From Snodgrassella alvi (GTDB lineage Bacteria > Pseudomonadota > Gammaproteobacteria > Burkholderiales > Neisseriaceae): a DNA stretch of 64,000 nt. The position numbers and the translations under genes were made by a program. The stretch covers positions 1,987,701 to 2,051,700 of the forward strand of contig NZ_CP160328.2 in NCBI RefSeq assembly GCF_040741455.2, read 5' to 3'. Numbering within the stretch: position 1 is the stretch's first letter; every line of letters starts with the position of its first letter. Positions 19,127 to 28,323 of this stretch are shown one piece after another. The notes under the pieces were generated by a model, which did no database searches, was not told the DNA's origin, and saw nothing but the letters and a program-made list of their open reading frames with translations.

Positions 19127-19180
19127 GAAAATGAATCGCATTCAACTAGGCATTTTGTAAAATAAATTTGGGAGATAAAT

Positions 19181-19567
19181 ATGAAAAAGATTTGTGATTT
19201 AGGATTAGGATTTACAAAAATTTTAAATCATGGTAATGATTTATCATTAGAACTAGTAAGTGTATACCATCAAGGCGAAGTAATGGGTAATATTATATGT
19301 AAAGATATTAAACTTTTGCATATTTTTAATAATGATATTGATGAAGATGAAGGTTTAGAAGGATGCTATATTTCATCTATTTGTATTAAAAAATTAGATA
19401 ATATTTTGATTAAATACCCTTTTAAAGATAATATGAATTTTAAAATAAAAAAGAAAAGCGGTTATGAAATTTGTCTAGAAAGTGGTTCAATTAATGGAAA
19501 AATTATTTGTTTAGAAGCTATTTTAAATATTAAAGATAAATATAAAAATATTCTCATTGAAGAATAA
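19181..19567 (+). CDS. Candidate immunity protein with deleted toxin
   Basis: 128 residues, ATG with GGGAGA seven bases upstream, a good ribosome binding site. Acidic-to-neutral cytoplasmic protein (LGLGFTKILNHGNDLSLELV, then NDIDEDEGLEGCYISSICIK). Family not recognised. It follows the toxin-tip remnant at 19004-19126. Confidence 0.5.
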   Translation: MKKICDLGLGFTKILNHGNDLSLELVSVYHQGEVMGNIICKDIKLLHIFNNDIDEDEGLEGCYISSICIKKLDNILIKYPFKDNMNFKIKKKSGYEICLESGSINGKIICLEAILNIKDKYKNILIEE

Positions 19568-19686
19568 ATTACATGATAATAATGAAGATTTATAATTATC
19601 TAAAATGTATTTAATATTCTATTAACGCTGAGTGATTACAGCCTATATTTTTTATTTTAATAAATATTTGTTAATAAAGACTTAAA

Positions 19687-19914
19687 ATGATTCATCTAAA
19701 CGATAATGGAATAAAAACGGGAGATAAACTCAGTTTGGAAGGATGTATAACTAGACTACTAATATGCTTTTTGATTTTAAAAATTATCTTACTGAATCTA
19801 GTTATAACTATTAATTATTAATACACAAGGTTGAAATAATTGTAAATACTAATATTTTTGGTTTAATTCATTACTTGAAATTAAATGTCAATTTCAAATT
19901 GTTAAAAAGGGAAG
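19687..19914 (+). pseudogene. Decayed second copy of the 76-residue immunity-like gene
   Basis: Starts ATGATTCATCTAAACG and reads GDKLSLEGCITRLLICF, matching GDKLSLEGGMTGLVLCSF of 17049-17279. A one-base loss in TGCTTTTTGATT shifts the frame, and stops follow. Later fragments such as GLIHYLKLNVNFKLLK still match GLIHYSEPNSNFKLLK. It is a duplicated immunity gene now inactive. Confidence 0.7.
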
Positions 19915-19962
19915 GTTTACAAGCTACAGATATGTATATTTTAGATAAAATCTAAATATGAT

Positions 19963-19997
19963 AATCCCGCAATTTATTATATTGCGGGATTATTTTT
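19963..19997 (+). terminator. Hairpin terminator, second copy
   Basis: AATCCCGCAAT / ATTGCGGGATT followed by TATTTTTAATTT. It matches the terminator at 17329-17362 in sequence and in position relative to the immunity copy and the Rhs fragment. Confidence 0.75.
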
Positions 19998-20016
19998 AAT
20001 TTAAAGTTAGAACTTT

Positions 20017-20362
20017 GACTACAACGCCCCCGAGAACCTGAGTAAAGTCAGCAACGACAGCGGATAATTAGCCAGCTAACATACGACCTGTTTGGCCGGC
20101 GCATCAGCAAAACCGTAGATGGCAAAACCACTTAGTACAAAATACCGGATAGCGATTGGAGCACGAGCCCATTATGGCAGGTTAGTTTGAATAATAGCCA
20201 GACTTTATATAATAATGAAATTAACTACCTGATTAACGATTTATGTGTATCCCCCAACTGGCAGTAAATTTGAGGGGGCTGCTGATATGGAGAGGTATTG
20301 CTGATTCGTTTGGGAATTTTAAACTTGATTCTGCAAACCAGACTACTTTGAACCTTAGATGA
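20017..20362 (+). pseudogene. Displaced Rhs tip 5: heavily decayed core fragment
   Basis: The segments ACTACAACGCC, AGTAAAGTCAGCAACGACAG, TTTGGCCGGCGCATCAGCAA and AACCAGACTACTTTGAACCT align with the Rhs core in order, but with deletions, stops and many substitutions. The toxin part is gone. It is the most degraded and most distal core copy, which suggests that older displaced tips lie farther from the active gene. Confidence 0.7.
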
Positions 20363-20419
20363 TATATTTTATGAATAAATAGCTGGTGAGCGTAAAATGA
20401 ATAGAAAGAAGATTTCAAA

Positions 20420-20848
20420 ATGAAAACAGAATTCAAATTTAATGGAACTCTTTTTGGTAATGTAAGTTGTAGTGGTAATCCAACATTAGAAGATATAAAT
20501 AATGCTCTAGATTTATTTGCTTCAAGCGAAGGCGTACTTTATTTGATACAGGATTATGTGAAAGGTACAACGCCTTACGAATTGACGCTTTACGCAGATA
20601 AAGGAAAATATCTAGTCATGTTTTCAAAAAGGCTTCCATTAGCTGGAAATGAAGATGATGAAGATAATGAAGATGATGAAGATGATGAAGTAAGAACTTT
20701 TTGGGACAGTAATCGAACTCGGGGTTTGGTAAGTGTATACGGTGATTTATGGGATAATCGAACCATAACCGAAGATTTTACGAAAGTCAGAAAAGCATTT
20801 AATGAATTTTATTTAACAGGAGATATTGATAGAAATCTTGTTGAATAG
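20420..20848 (+). CDS. Immunity protein with acidic repeat, copy A
   Basis: 142 residues, ATG with AAGAAGATTTC upstream. Key segments are NPTLEDINNALDLFASSEGV, GTTPYELTLYADKGKYLVMF, an acidic run GNEDDEDNEDDEDDEVRTFW and VRKAFNEFYLTGDIDRNL. It is about 80 percent identical to the second copy at 21370. Just upstream, GTAAAATGAATAGAAAGAAG matches the last codons of the deaminase-like tip that precedes copy B, so the toxin end was duplicated with the gene. Likely function: cytoplasmic inhibitor of a deaminase-like toxin (inferred from copy B). Confidence 0.65.
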   Translation: MKTEFKFNGTLFGNVSCSGNPTLEDINNALDLFASSEGVLYLIQDYVKGTTPYELTLYADKGKYLVMFSKRLPLAGNEDDEDNEDDEDDEVRTFWDSNRTRGLVSVYGDLWDNRTITEDFTKVRKAFNEFYLTGDIDRNLVE

Positions 20849-20884
20849 AAAAAAAGCCCCGAAATTTTATTCGGGGTTTTTTTA
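20849..20884 (+). terminator. Rho-independent terminator after immunity copy A
   Basis: AAAGCCCCGAA / TTCGGGGTTT with a six-base loop and a seven-T tail. In copy B (about 21799-21834) the right arm is changed to TTCTGGTTA, so that hairpin is broken. Confidence 0.85.
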
Positions 20885-21060
20885 TTCTTCAATTCAATTC
20901 TAAAGCCGTAATTAAGATTCTGGATTGATTTAAAAATTGTTAAACCAATTCCTATCAAGGCTGTTGACTAATTTGTCAAAATTACTATTAATTTAATACA
21001 AGAGATTATTTGATTTTAGTAAAAAGGTAAATTAAAAAAAACGAGTTTATTTAATAAAAT

Positions 21061-21373
21061 GTTGATACACAAGAAATAGCTAAGAAAGTAGCAAAATCCA
21101 AAAATCCAAAATCAAATGGTGATATGAAGAATACACATGCAGAAATAGGAGCACTACAGCAGGCTGCTGATAAGGTTGTAACCGAAGGAGCTAATGCATA
21201 TATGGGAGTTAAGGGGAGGAGGTGTGTACTATTGCAGACATGATATTGTTTCAATGGCTAAAGCATCAAAATTGAATTCATTAAATATCAAAGCTGAGAC
21301 TACAGAAGCAGATATATTTTATAAATGGAAACCTGGTATGAGTAAAATGGAAAGAACGGAGACTCCAAAATGA
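21061..21373 (+). pseudogene. Broken cytidine-deaminase-like toxin tip
   Basis: Frame 1 reads DTQEIAKKVAKSKNPKSNGD, then NTHAEIGALQQAADKVV and runs to about 21225. After a one-base shift, the next frame reads VYYCRHDIVSMAKASKLNSL, NIKAETTEADIFYKWKPGMS and ends at TGA 21371-21373. His-Ala-Glu followed by a Cys-x-x-Cys region (the first Cys falls at the shift, TGTGTACTATTGC) is the zinc and catalytic signature of the deaminase superfamily. The HAEIGALQQA and CRxDI elements most recall XOO_2897-type toxin deaminases (from memory). The core Rhs fragment is missing here. Toxins of this group deaminate bases in nucleic acid. Confidence 0.7.
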
Positions 21374-21933
21374 AAACAGAATTTAAATTTAATGGAAGAA
21401 TAGTTGGTGATCTATATAAAAATAATGATGGAATTGTAAATCGTAACCCAACACTAGAAGATATAAATAATGCTCTGGATTTATTTGCCTCAAGTGAGGG
21501 CGTACTTTATCTGATACAAAATGATGTGAAAGGTACGACTCCTTACGAATTGAAGCTTTACGCAGATAATGGAAAATATCTAGTCTTGTTTTCGAAAAGG
21601 GCTCCATTAGCTGGAAATGAAGATGATGAAGATGATGAAGTAAGAACTTTTTGGGACAATAATCGAACTCGGGGTTTGGTAAGTTTATACGGTGATTTGT
21701 GGGATAATCGAACCATAACCGAAGATTTTACGAAAGTCAGAAAAGCATTTAATGAATTTTATTTAACAGGAGATATTGATAGAAATCTTGTTGAATAGAA
21801 AAAAAGCCCCGAAATTTTATTCTGGTTATTTTTATTCTTCAATTCTAAAGTCGTAGTTAAGATTCTGGATTGATTTAAAAATTATTAAACCAATTCCTAT
21901 CAAGGCTGTTGGCTAATTTGTCAAAATTACTAT
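21338..21933 (+). repeat. Direct repeat copy B
   Basis: Second copy of the unit at 20388-20988. Its end at about 21933 coincides with the boundary to non-Rhs DNA (alcohol dehydrogenase pseudogene). Confidence 0.8.
21370..21798 (+). CDS. Immunity protein with acidic repeat, copy B
   Basis: 142 residues. The ATG overlaps the stop of the deaminase-like tip as ATGA. Apart from a divergent N-terminal loop (GDLYKNNDGIVNRNPTLEDI) and a shorter acidic run (GNEDDEDDEVRTFW) it matches copy A. The position makes it the cognate inhibitor of the deaminase-like toxin. Both copies are open while the toxin is frameshifted. Family name not recognised with confidence. Confidence 0.7.
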   Translation: MKTEFKFNGRIVGDLYKNNDGIVNRNPTLEDINNALDLFASSEGVLYLIQNDVKGTTPYELKLYADNGKYLVLFSKRAPLAGNEDDEDDEVRTFWDNNRTRGLVSLYGDLWDNRTITEDFTKVRKAFNEFYLTGDIDRNLVE

Positions 21934-21935
21934 GT

Positions 21936-22705
21936 GGGAACCGTAAAATGGGGTGTGTAGTGATGTACCCCATGCTTGATTGGCGCTATGTCGGTTTAAT
22001 TGTCCACCACCAAGTCCAACTACTGTCCAGTCTCCACCCAAACCAACAGTTTTGGCCCCTAAGGCCAATGTTGGATTGTAACCGACGAAGTCGAGAATAA
22101 CGGCACATTTTTTGAATCAGTAATTTGGGTTATTTCTTTGGCAACGGTATCAATATCTTTATTAGTACGCACGACGTAATCGGCACCGTATTTTTTGGCT
22201 AATTCAAGCTTATCATCGGCAATAATGGTGGCAGAATAAACATTTTTTAGAATTTGGACTGCCATATGTCCTAAGCCAACAATACCGATGACAAATACAA
22301 AAGCAGATGGTGTAATCTTGTTTGATGAACGTTTAATGGCATGACATGGAGTTAAGGCGGCATCGGTGAGTCTAGCCACTTCTTTGAAGTGTAATTTATA
22401 AATTTGCATCAGTGAACGGCTGGCAGAGACGATCATGTATTTAGTCATGCTACCATTAGTGCCCATGCCACGCCAAAAATTGGCGATTCAGTTTGATATT
22501 TACATTAATTTTTAAGATTGCTAGCAAGGGGCGCAATGGCCGAAGCCCCATGCAGTGTAAACTTTAGTTGCTGCTCCAACTTTAAAATCATTCATACATT
22601 TGCCCTGTTCAGCAATCTAGTCTGGGTTTTCATGGACAAGGGTAAATGTAGATTCCCCATCTAGAGTGTCGATATGCATCAATATTAGTCGGAATGACAA
22701 ATTTT
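21936..22705 (-). pseudogene. Zinc-type alcohol dehydrogenase remnant
   Basis: Read on the minus strand, pieces in order are DGESTFTLVHENPD, FKVGAATKVYTAWGFGHCAPC, GTNGSMTKYMIV, ARLTDAALTPCHAIKRS, VFVIGIVGLGHMAVQILKN, KYGADYVVRT, AVILDFVGYNPTLALGAKTV and VVGLGGGQLN. These match the medium-chain dehydrogenase order: catalytic-domain Cys region, GxGGLG-type nucleotide loop (here GIVGLG) and C-terminal part. Stops and frame changes break it at several points. The longest open piece is 22059-22466. It marks the distal border of the Rhs array. Confidence 0.75.
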
Positions 22706-22830
22706 GCCTGTGCCTATTTTTTATTTGTATTTCACATGTTTGGGTGGGCTACTTAATTAAAGATGAGAAAATAAATGTATTTAGATCAGGCTATTTATTT
22801 GGTATGGTTTTTTAACATTTTTTAGCGGAT

Positions 22831-22866
22831 AAAAAAATAGAGCGGTATATATATTTCAACCGCTCT
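22831..22866 (-). terminator. Terminator of the ABC permease gene
   Basis: On the minus strand AGAGCGGT / ACCGCTCT with a 12-base loop, then TATTTTTTT. Confidence 0.8.
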
Positions 22867-22907
22867 GTATGATTGTTATATTTGATATCTTTTGCGTGAA
22901 TTATGAA

Positions 22908-23657
22908 TTAATGCTGATAACCTTTATTGTATCTTTTTTCAAGCCATGAAAAGAACCAACTCAATGCTATGGTCATGATCAAATAAATTATGGCGATGGT
23001 GTAGAGTGGGGTTTCATAGTTAAGGTAACGTCCGGCTGCGGCGCGGGCGGCAAAGGCTAGTTCGGCCACAGCGATGGCTGAAAGCAGTGAGCTGTCTTTA
23101 AGAAGAGTAATGAATTCATTCCCAATGGGTGGCAGCATACGCCGGATGGCCTGTGGCAGGATAACGTAGCGCATGGCTTGTGTATAGCTGAGTCCTAGTG
23201 AGCGGGAGGCTTCAAATTGGCCGCGGTCGATAGACTGAATGCCAGCGCGGAAGATTTCGGTGATGTAGGCGCCGGAGTTGACTGACAAGGCTAGTGTGCC
23301 GGCAATCAGTGCGCCATAACTGCGCCGGAGTTCTACGGCAAGATCTCCACTGATAATCAGGCCATCAGTTGGGTTGATGAGCAGTGGAAACCAGACGAAA
23401 TACCAGATGAAAATTTGAACAAATAGCGGTGTACCGCGAAATATGGTGACATACAGCAGCGAAATTTGCCGCAGTGTCCATACCAGTGCGCGTATGGGCA
23501 GGCCGCCCTTTTCGAGGCGGATAATACGCGTGAGGGCGAATATCAGGCCGAGTAAGGTGCCCATAAATGTGGAAATCAGAGTGACGCCTAATGTGGTGAG
23601 CGCACCGTAATAAAACATTTCACGGTATTCGTAGATGATGTCGAAACGAAAGGCCAT
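22908..23657 (-). CDS. Polar amino-acid ABC transporter permease
   Basis: 249 residues with about five membrane segments. The HisM/GltK-type signature is clear: YVTIFRGTPLFVQIFIWYF, the EAA loop EASRSLGLSYTQAMRYVILP followed by QAIRRMLPPIGNEFITLLKD and SSLLSAIAVAEL. It would form the membrane channel of an importer for amino acids such as Glu, Gln, Arg or His in the inner membrane. No binding protein or ATPase gene lies next to it, so partners are encoded elsewhere. It is a single-gene unit with its own terminator. Confidence 0.9.
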   Translation of the reverse strand: MAFRFDIIYEYREMFYYGALTTLGVTLISTFMGTLLGLIFALTRIIRLEKGGLPIRALVWTLRQISLLYVTIFRGTPLFVQIFIWYFVWFPLLINPTDGLIISGDLAVELRRSYGALIAGTLALSVNSGAYITEIFRAGIQSIDRGQFEASRSLGLSYTQAMRYVILPQAIRRMLPPIGNEFITLLKDSSLLSAIAVAELAFAARAAAGRYLNYETPLYTIAIIYLIMTIALSWFFSWLEKRYNKGYQH

Positions 23658-23895
23658 TGTGTTACCTAATGGTGGTTTTTGGGGTATTGCTGCCGGCTGG
23701 GCTAAGCCTTGGCGTTATGTGGGCGCTATTTTAGCAAGAAATGCTGTTGTAACTGTATCAAATTTTGTTTGCCGTTGAGTATAAAGCGGATTTGTTGGCT
23801 GCAGAGGGTGGAAAATGCTGTTTAATTACGCTGGCTAAGGTGAGCTGAAGTGTTTACAATGGTGTGTTTTATTATTTGATTCGTTCAAGAATTGT

Positions 23896-24825
23896 ATGCA
23901 AGTTTGGTTGGGGAGCGGGCTGCGGCCGGATTGGTCTGGTGGTACGGCAGTAACAATCGGTAATTTTGATGGTGTGCACTGTGGACATCGCCATATTTTG
24001 CTGCGCTTGCGTCAGGAAGCTGATAAACGCGGGCTTGCTTCGGTGGTGATGATATTTGAACCGCAACCTCAGGAGTTTTTTGCGCAGCAGGCAGGTAAGT
24101 CTTTGCCTTACCGGTTGTCGCCGCTGCGGGATAAGCTGAATTTGCTTGCTGAAAGTGGTTGTGTGGATGCGGTGTATGTGCTGCGGTTTAATCAGCAGTT
24201 TGCATTGATGCAGCCGATGGATTTTATCCGGCAGATGCTGATTGAAAAGTTATCAGCACGCTATTTGCTGGTGGGTGATGATTTTCGTTTTGGAGCCCAT
24301 CGCAGCGGTGATTTTGCTTTATTGCAGGCTCAGGAGGCTTTTGTAACAGAGAGAACGCCATCTGTTGTGGTTGAAGATGTACGTGCCTCAAGTACGGCAG
24401 TTCGTATGGCGCTGGCTGCTGGTAACCTAGCTTATGCGCAGTTGCTGCTGGGACATGAGTATGTGCTCAGTGGTCGAGTGAAACATGGCGCCAAGCTGGG
24501 TCGCGAATTGGGCTGCCCAACGGCAAATGTGCATCTGCCGGCTTTGCATTATGCGCTGAATGGGGTTTTTGTGGTGGATGTAACAGGTGCTTTCGGACGT
24601 AAACGTGGTGTGGCCAGTTTTGGTAAAAATCCGACGGTTTCTACGGGTAGCCAGCAGAAGCTTGAAGTACATATTTTTGATTGTGCTGCCAATTTGTATG
24701 GTCAGCGCTTAGGGATACATTTTCTGCATAAGTTGCGTGATGAGCTGAAGTTTGATTCTTTGGCAGCGTTGCAGGCTCAGATTTTTGCTGATATGGATGC
24801 GGCACGAATATGGCAGGCTGCCTGA
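23896..24825 (+). CDS. ribF: Bifunctional riboflavin kinase / FAD synthetase
   Basis: 309 residues. The N-terminal FAD synthetase nucleotidyltransferase motif is VTIGNFDGVHCGHRHIL, with LVGDDFRFGAHRSGDF further on. The C-terminal kinase part has GRVKHGAKLGRELGCPTANV and GVASFGKNPTVS. It converts riboflavin to FMN and then FAD in the cytoplasm. It leads the ribF-ileS-lspA-ispH group, a common arrangement in proteobacteria; the gap to ileS is 84 bases. Confidence 0.95.
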   Translation: MQVWLGSGLRPDWSGGTAVTIGNFDGVHCGHRHILLRLRQEADKRGLASVVMIFEPQPQEFFAQQAGKSLPYRLSPLRDKLNLLAESGCVDAVYVLRFNQQFALMQPMDFIRQMLIEKLSARYLLVGDDFRFGAHRSGDFALLQAQEAFVTERTPSVVVEDVRASSTAVRMALAAGNLAYAQLLLGHEYVLSGRVKHGAKLGRELGCPTANVHLPALHYALNGVFVVDVTGAFGRKRGVASFGKNPTVSTGSQQKLEVHIFDCAANLYGQRLGIHFLHKLRDELKFDSLAALQAQIFADMDAARIWQAA

Positions 24826-24909
24826 ATTGCTAAGTGGCGTTCGGGTGGCCGTAAAATAATACTGATTTTTAGATTATTGAATTAACGGATATATTTTAAA
24901 GAGAAAGTC

Positions 24910-27690
24910 ATGACTGACTATAGCAAAACTGTAAATTTGTTGGACACGCCGTTTCCAATGCGCGGTAATCTAGCCAAGCGTGAAGGTGGCTGGCTGAAAT
25001 CATGGTATGAACAGAAACGTTATCAGAAGCTGCGTAAGCTGGCTGCTGGACGACCGAAATTTATTCTGCATGATGGCCCACCGTATGCGAACGGTGATAT
25101 TCATATCGGCCATGCAGTGAATAAGGTATTGAAGGATATTATTATCCGCAGTAAGACGCTGGCTGGTTTTGATGCGCCATATGTGCCGGGCTGGGATTGT
25201 CATGGTTTGCCGATTGAGCTGATGGTAGAAAAGAAGCACGGTAAGAATATTCCGGCTGCTAAATTCCGTGAGCTGTGCCGTGAATATGCGCGGGAGCAGA
25301 TTGCGCGCCAGAAACAGGATTTTATGCGTCTGGGGGTGCTGGGCGATTGGGAGCATCCATATCTGACGATGGATTATCAGACTGAGGCGGATATTGTCCG
25401 TACACTGGGAAAGATTCAGCAAGGCGGCTATTTGTATCGGGGTGAGAAACCAGTGCAGTTCTGTTTGGATTGTGGTTCTTCGCTGGCAGAAGCTGAAGTT
25501 GAATATAAAGATAAGGTTTCTTTTGCGATTGATGTGGCGTATCAGTTTAAGGATAACGCGGCGCTGGCTGCTGTGTTTGGTCTGAATGAGATTTTAGGCG
25601 AAGCCTATGCGGTGATCTGGACAACTACGCCGTGGACTTTGCCGGCCAGTCAGGCAATTTGTGTGGGGCCGGACGTTGTTTATCAGTTGTTTGATACGCC
25701 AAAAGGTAAGCTGGTGTTGGCTAAAGAGCTAGCTGAAGCAGCTTTGGAACGTTTTGGTTTCGATGTGGATGATACTGCGGTACTGGCTGAAGTTGTAGGA
25801 CGACAACTGGAGAAACTGCATTTGAATCATCCATTTCTGGATCGAGATATTCCGGTTTTACTGGGTGAGCATGTGACTACTGAGGCCGGTACAGGTCTGG
25901 TACATACGGCACCTGCACATGGTCTGGACGATTATTTTGCCTGCTTGCGGTATGGTATTCAGTTATATAACCCAGTGAATGCTGAGGGACGATATATCAG
26001 TGATGTGCCCAGATTGGCAGGGATGACGGTCTGGGAAGGTAATCCGGTGGTGATTGATTGGGTGGCCGAAGAGGGCAGATTACTGTCGAATGGAAAAATT
26101 ACTCATAGTTATGCGCATTGCTGGCGCCATAAAACGCCTTTGATTTACCGTGCTACTGGCCAGTGGTTTATTGGTATGGATAAAGAAGGTACGGATGGCA
26201 AGACTTTGCGTGATAAGGCGATGGATGCTGTAGAGGTGACTGAGTTTTTTCCGGCATGGGGACGCGCGCGTCTGGAGGCAATGATTGAAGGTCGTCCAGA
26301 CTGGGTGGTATCTCGCCAGCGTTACTGGGGCACGCCAATGGCCTTTTTTGCCCATAAGGAAACTGGTCAGCTCCATCCACGTTCGGCTGAATTGCTGGAA
26401 GAGGTGGCTAAGCGGATTGAGCAGCATGGTATTGAGGCGTGGTTTGCGCTGGATAAGCATGAGCTTTTGGGCGCAGATGCGGATGAGTATGATAAATTGC
26501 CAGATACGCTGGATGTTTGGTTTGATTCGGGCAGTACGCATTACGCAGTACTGCGTCAGCGCCCTGAGCTGGCATGGCCTGCAGATTTGTATCTGGAGGG
26601 CTCTGATCAGCATCGCGGCTGGTTTCAGTCTTCGCTGCTAACTGCCTGTGCTACAGTTGGCAGTGCGCCGTATAAACAGTTGCTGACACATGGTTTTGTG
26701 GTGGATGGCAACGGGCAGAAAATGTCTAAATCTGTGGGTAATGTGGTATCACCACAGAAGGTAAATGATAGTCTGGGTGCAGATATTCTGCGCTTGTGGG
26801 TGGCTTCTACTGATTATTCCGGTGAGCTGGCAATTTCAGATGAAATTTTAAAACGAGTGTCAGAAAGCTACCGGCGTCTGCGGAATACGCTACGTTTCCT
26901 TTTAGCGAATTTGAGTGATTTCAATCCGGCTACAGATGCGGTGCCAGTGGATGAGATGCTGGAGCTAGACCGTTATGCACTGGTTTTGGCACAGCAATTG
27001 CAGCAGCGTGTGGCTGATGATTATTTTGCCCGTTATGCGTTCCATTTTGCGGTACAGGATATTGTCCATTTCTGTTCAGAAGATATGGGTGCGTTTTATC
27101 TGGATATTCTGAAAGACCGTTTATATACAATGCAGGCTGGCAGCCATGGCCGACGTAGTGCGCAAACTGCTTTGTATCATATTACGCGTAATCTGGTGCT
27201 TTTATTGAGCCCAATTCTTTGCTTTACTGCTGAGGAGGCTTGGGCAGTATTGAGTGGTGATGAAGAAGATAGTGTACTGTACCATACGGGGCATGAATTC
27301 CCGCCTTTAGCTGATGTAGATAGCTTAACACTGAAATGGCAGGCGATCCGAGCAGTGCGTGATACGGTGAATGTGGCTATTGAATCGTTGCGTGCGGATA
27401 AGAGTGTAGGGTCTTCTTTACAGGCTGATGTGGCGATTAAGGTGCCAGCAGATTTGCTGCCTTATGTGGCCGCGCTGGGTGATGAATTACGTTTTGTATT
27501 GATGGTGGCGAAAGTTACCGTAGAAGCTGGAGAAGAGCTATCTGCCACTGTATCGGTGGATCAGGGTACAAAATGTGAGCGTTGCTGGCATTATACTGAT
27601 GATGTGGGCTCCGACCCTCAGCACCCGACTATTTGTGGTCGCTGTGTGCAAAATGTCGATGGTGCCGGTGAAAAGCGTTTGTATGCCTGA
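24910..27690 (+). CDS. ileS: Isoleucyl-tRNA synthetase
   Basis: 926 residues, normal for bacterial type IleRS. ATG follows AAAGAGAAAGTC. Class I motifs are present: [20 protein letters not shown] (HIGH) near residue 54 and [17 protein letters not shown] (KMSKS) near 600. The editing domain ([12 protein letters not shown] and later [16 protein letters not shown]) lies between them. The C-terminal zinc finger is complete: KCERCWHY then CGRCVQNV. It charges tRNA-Ile in the cytoplasm. Confidence 0.97.
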   Translation: MTDYSKTVNLLDTPFPMRGNLAKREGGWLKSWYEQKRYQKLRKLAAGRPKFILHDGPPYANGDIHIGHAVNKVLKDIIIRSKTLAGFDAPYVPGWDCHGLPIELMVEKKHGKNIPAAKFRELCREYAREQIARQKQDFMRLGVLGDWEHPYLTMDYQTEADIVRTLGKIQQGGYLYRGEKPVQFCLDCGSSLAEAEVEYKDKVSFAIDVAYQFKDNAALAAVFGLNEILGEAYAVIWTTTPWTLPASQAICVGPDVVYQLFDTPKGKLVLAKELAEAALERFGFDVDDTAVLAEVVGRQLEKLHLNHPFLDRDIPVLLGEHVTTEAGTGLVHTAPAHGLDDYFACLRYGIQLYNPVNAEGRYISDVPRLAGMTVWEGNPVVIDWVAEEGRLLSNGKITHSYAHCWRHKTPLIYRATGQWFIGMDKEGTDGKTLRDKAMDAVEVTEFFPAWGRARLEAMIEGRPDWVVSRQRYWGTPMAFFAHKETGQLHPRSAELLEEVAKRIEQHGIEAWFALDKHELLGADADEYDKLPDTLDVWFDSGSTHYAVLRQRPELAWPADLYLEGSDQHRGWFQSSLLTACATVGSAPYKQLLTHGFVVDGNGQKMSKSVGNVVSPQKVNDSLGADILRLWVASTDYSGELAISDEILKRVSESYRRLRNTLRFLLANLSDFNPATDAVPVDEMLELDRYALVLAQQLQQRVADDYFARYAFHFAVQDIVHFCSEDMGAFYLDILKDRLYTMQAGSHGRRSAQTALYHITRNLVLLLSPILCFTAEEAWAVLSGDEEDSVLYHTGHEFPPLADVDSLTLKWQAIRAVRDTVNVAIESLRADKSVGSSLQADVAIKVPADLLPYVAALGDELRFVLMVAKVTVEAGEELSATVSVDQGTKCERCWHYTDDVGSDPQHPTICGRCVQNVDGAGEKRLYA

Positions 27691-27794
27691 GACTAGGTAA
27701 CGGCTGTAATGTTGTCGTTTTTTTAGGCTTGATTTGAATGATTCAGGTGTGGCAGATTTAGTCGGTCACGCCTGTTCTGGTTTTAAGGATGGTT

Positions 27795-28280
27795 ATGCAA
27801 CGTAAAAAACTGTTTTTATATGGTGCCATTATCGTACTGGGTCTTTTGGCAGACCAGTTAACGAAATATCTGATATTGCAAAATGTTCATTATCTGGAAC
27901 GAATTGCGGTAATACCGGGTTTTTTTGATTTGACGCTGGCTTATAATCCAGGCGCGGCATTTAGTTTCCTTGCCGATGCGGGTGGATGGCAGAAGTTTTT
28001 CTTTATGGGACTGGCGCTGGTAATTTGTATTTACCTCCTGCGTGGGATTATCCGCGATGAATTCGGAACAATAGGTAAAGTGGCTGCTGCGTTGATTATT
28101 GGTGGTGCGGCTGGTAATGTTGCTGATCGATTGGTACATGGTCATGTGGTTGATTTTCTGTTGTTTTACTACCATAATTGGTTTTATCCGGCGTTTAATG
28201 TTGCGGATAGCCTGATTTGTGTCGGTGCGGTTTTGCTGGTGCTGGAAAGTATTTTTCATCAGAAGAAAAAGGCAGCTTGA
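27795..28280 (+). CDS. lspA: Lipoprotein signal peptidase II
   Basis: 161 residues from ATG 27795, which has AAGGA five bases upstream; the in-frame ATG at 27789 is too close to that site. Four membrane segments. Conserved motifs are NPGAAFSF, GGAAGNVADRLVHGHVVDFL and FNVADSLICVG, which contain the two catalytic Asp residues. It cleaves signal peptides of diacylated prolipoproteins in the inner membrane. It lies between ileS and ispH, the usual order. Confidence 0.96.
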   Translation: MQRKKLFLYGAIIVLGLLADQLTKYLILQNVHYLERIAVIPGFFDLTLAYNPGAAFSFLADAGGWQKFFFMGLALVICIYLLRGIIRDEFGTIGKVAAALIIGGAAGNVADRLVHGHVVDFLLFYYHNWFYPAFNVADSLICVGAVLLVLESIFHQKKKAA

Positions 28281-28323
28281 TTGGTTTAATTTTGGTGAAA
28301 TCAGCCAGCTAACGGGAAGTTGA

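Larger units (their letters stand above)
20388..20988 (+). repeat. Direct repeat copy A (toxin end, immunity gene, terminator, flank)
   Basis: A unit of about 600 bases repeated at 21338-21933. Matching extends from the last toxin codons through the immunity gene, terminator and a 100-base flank ending CTAATTTGTCAAAATTACTAT. Confidence 0.8.
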
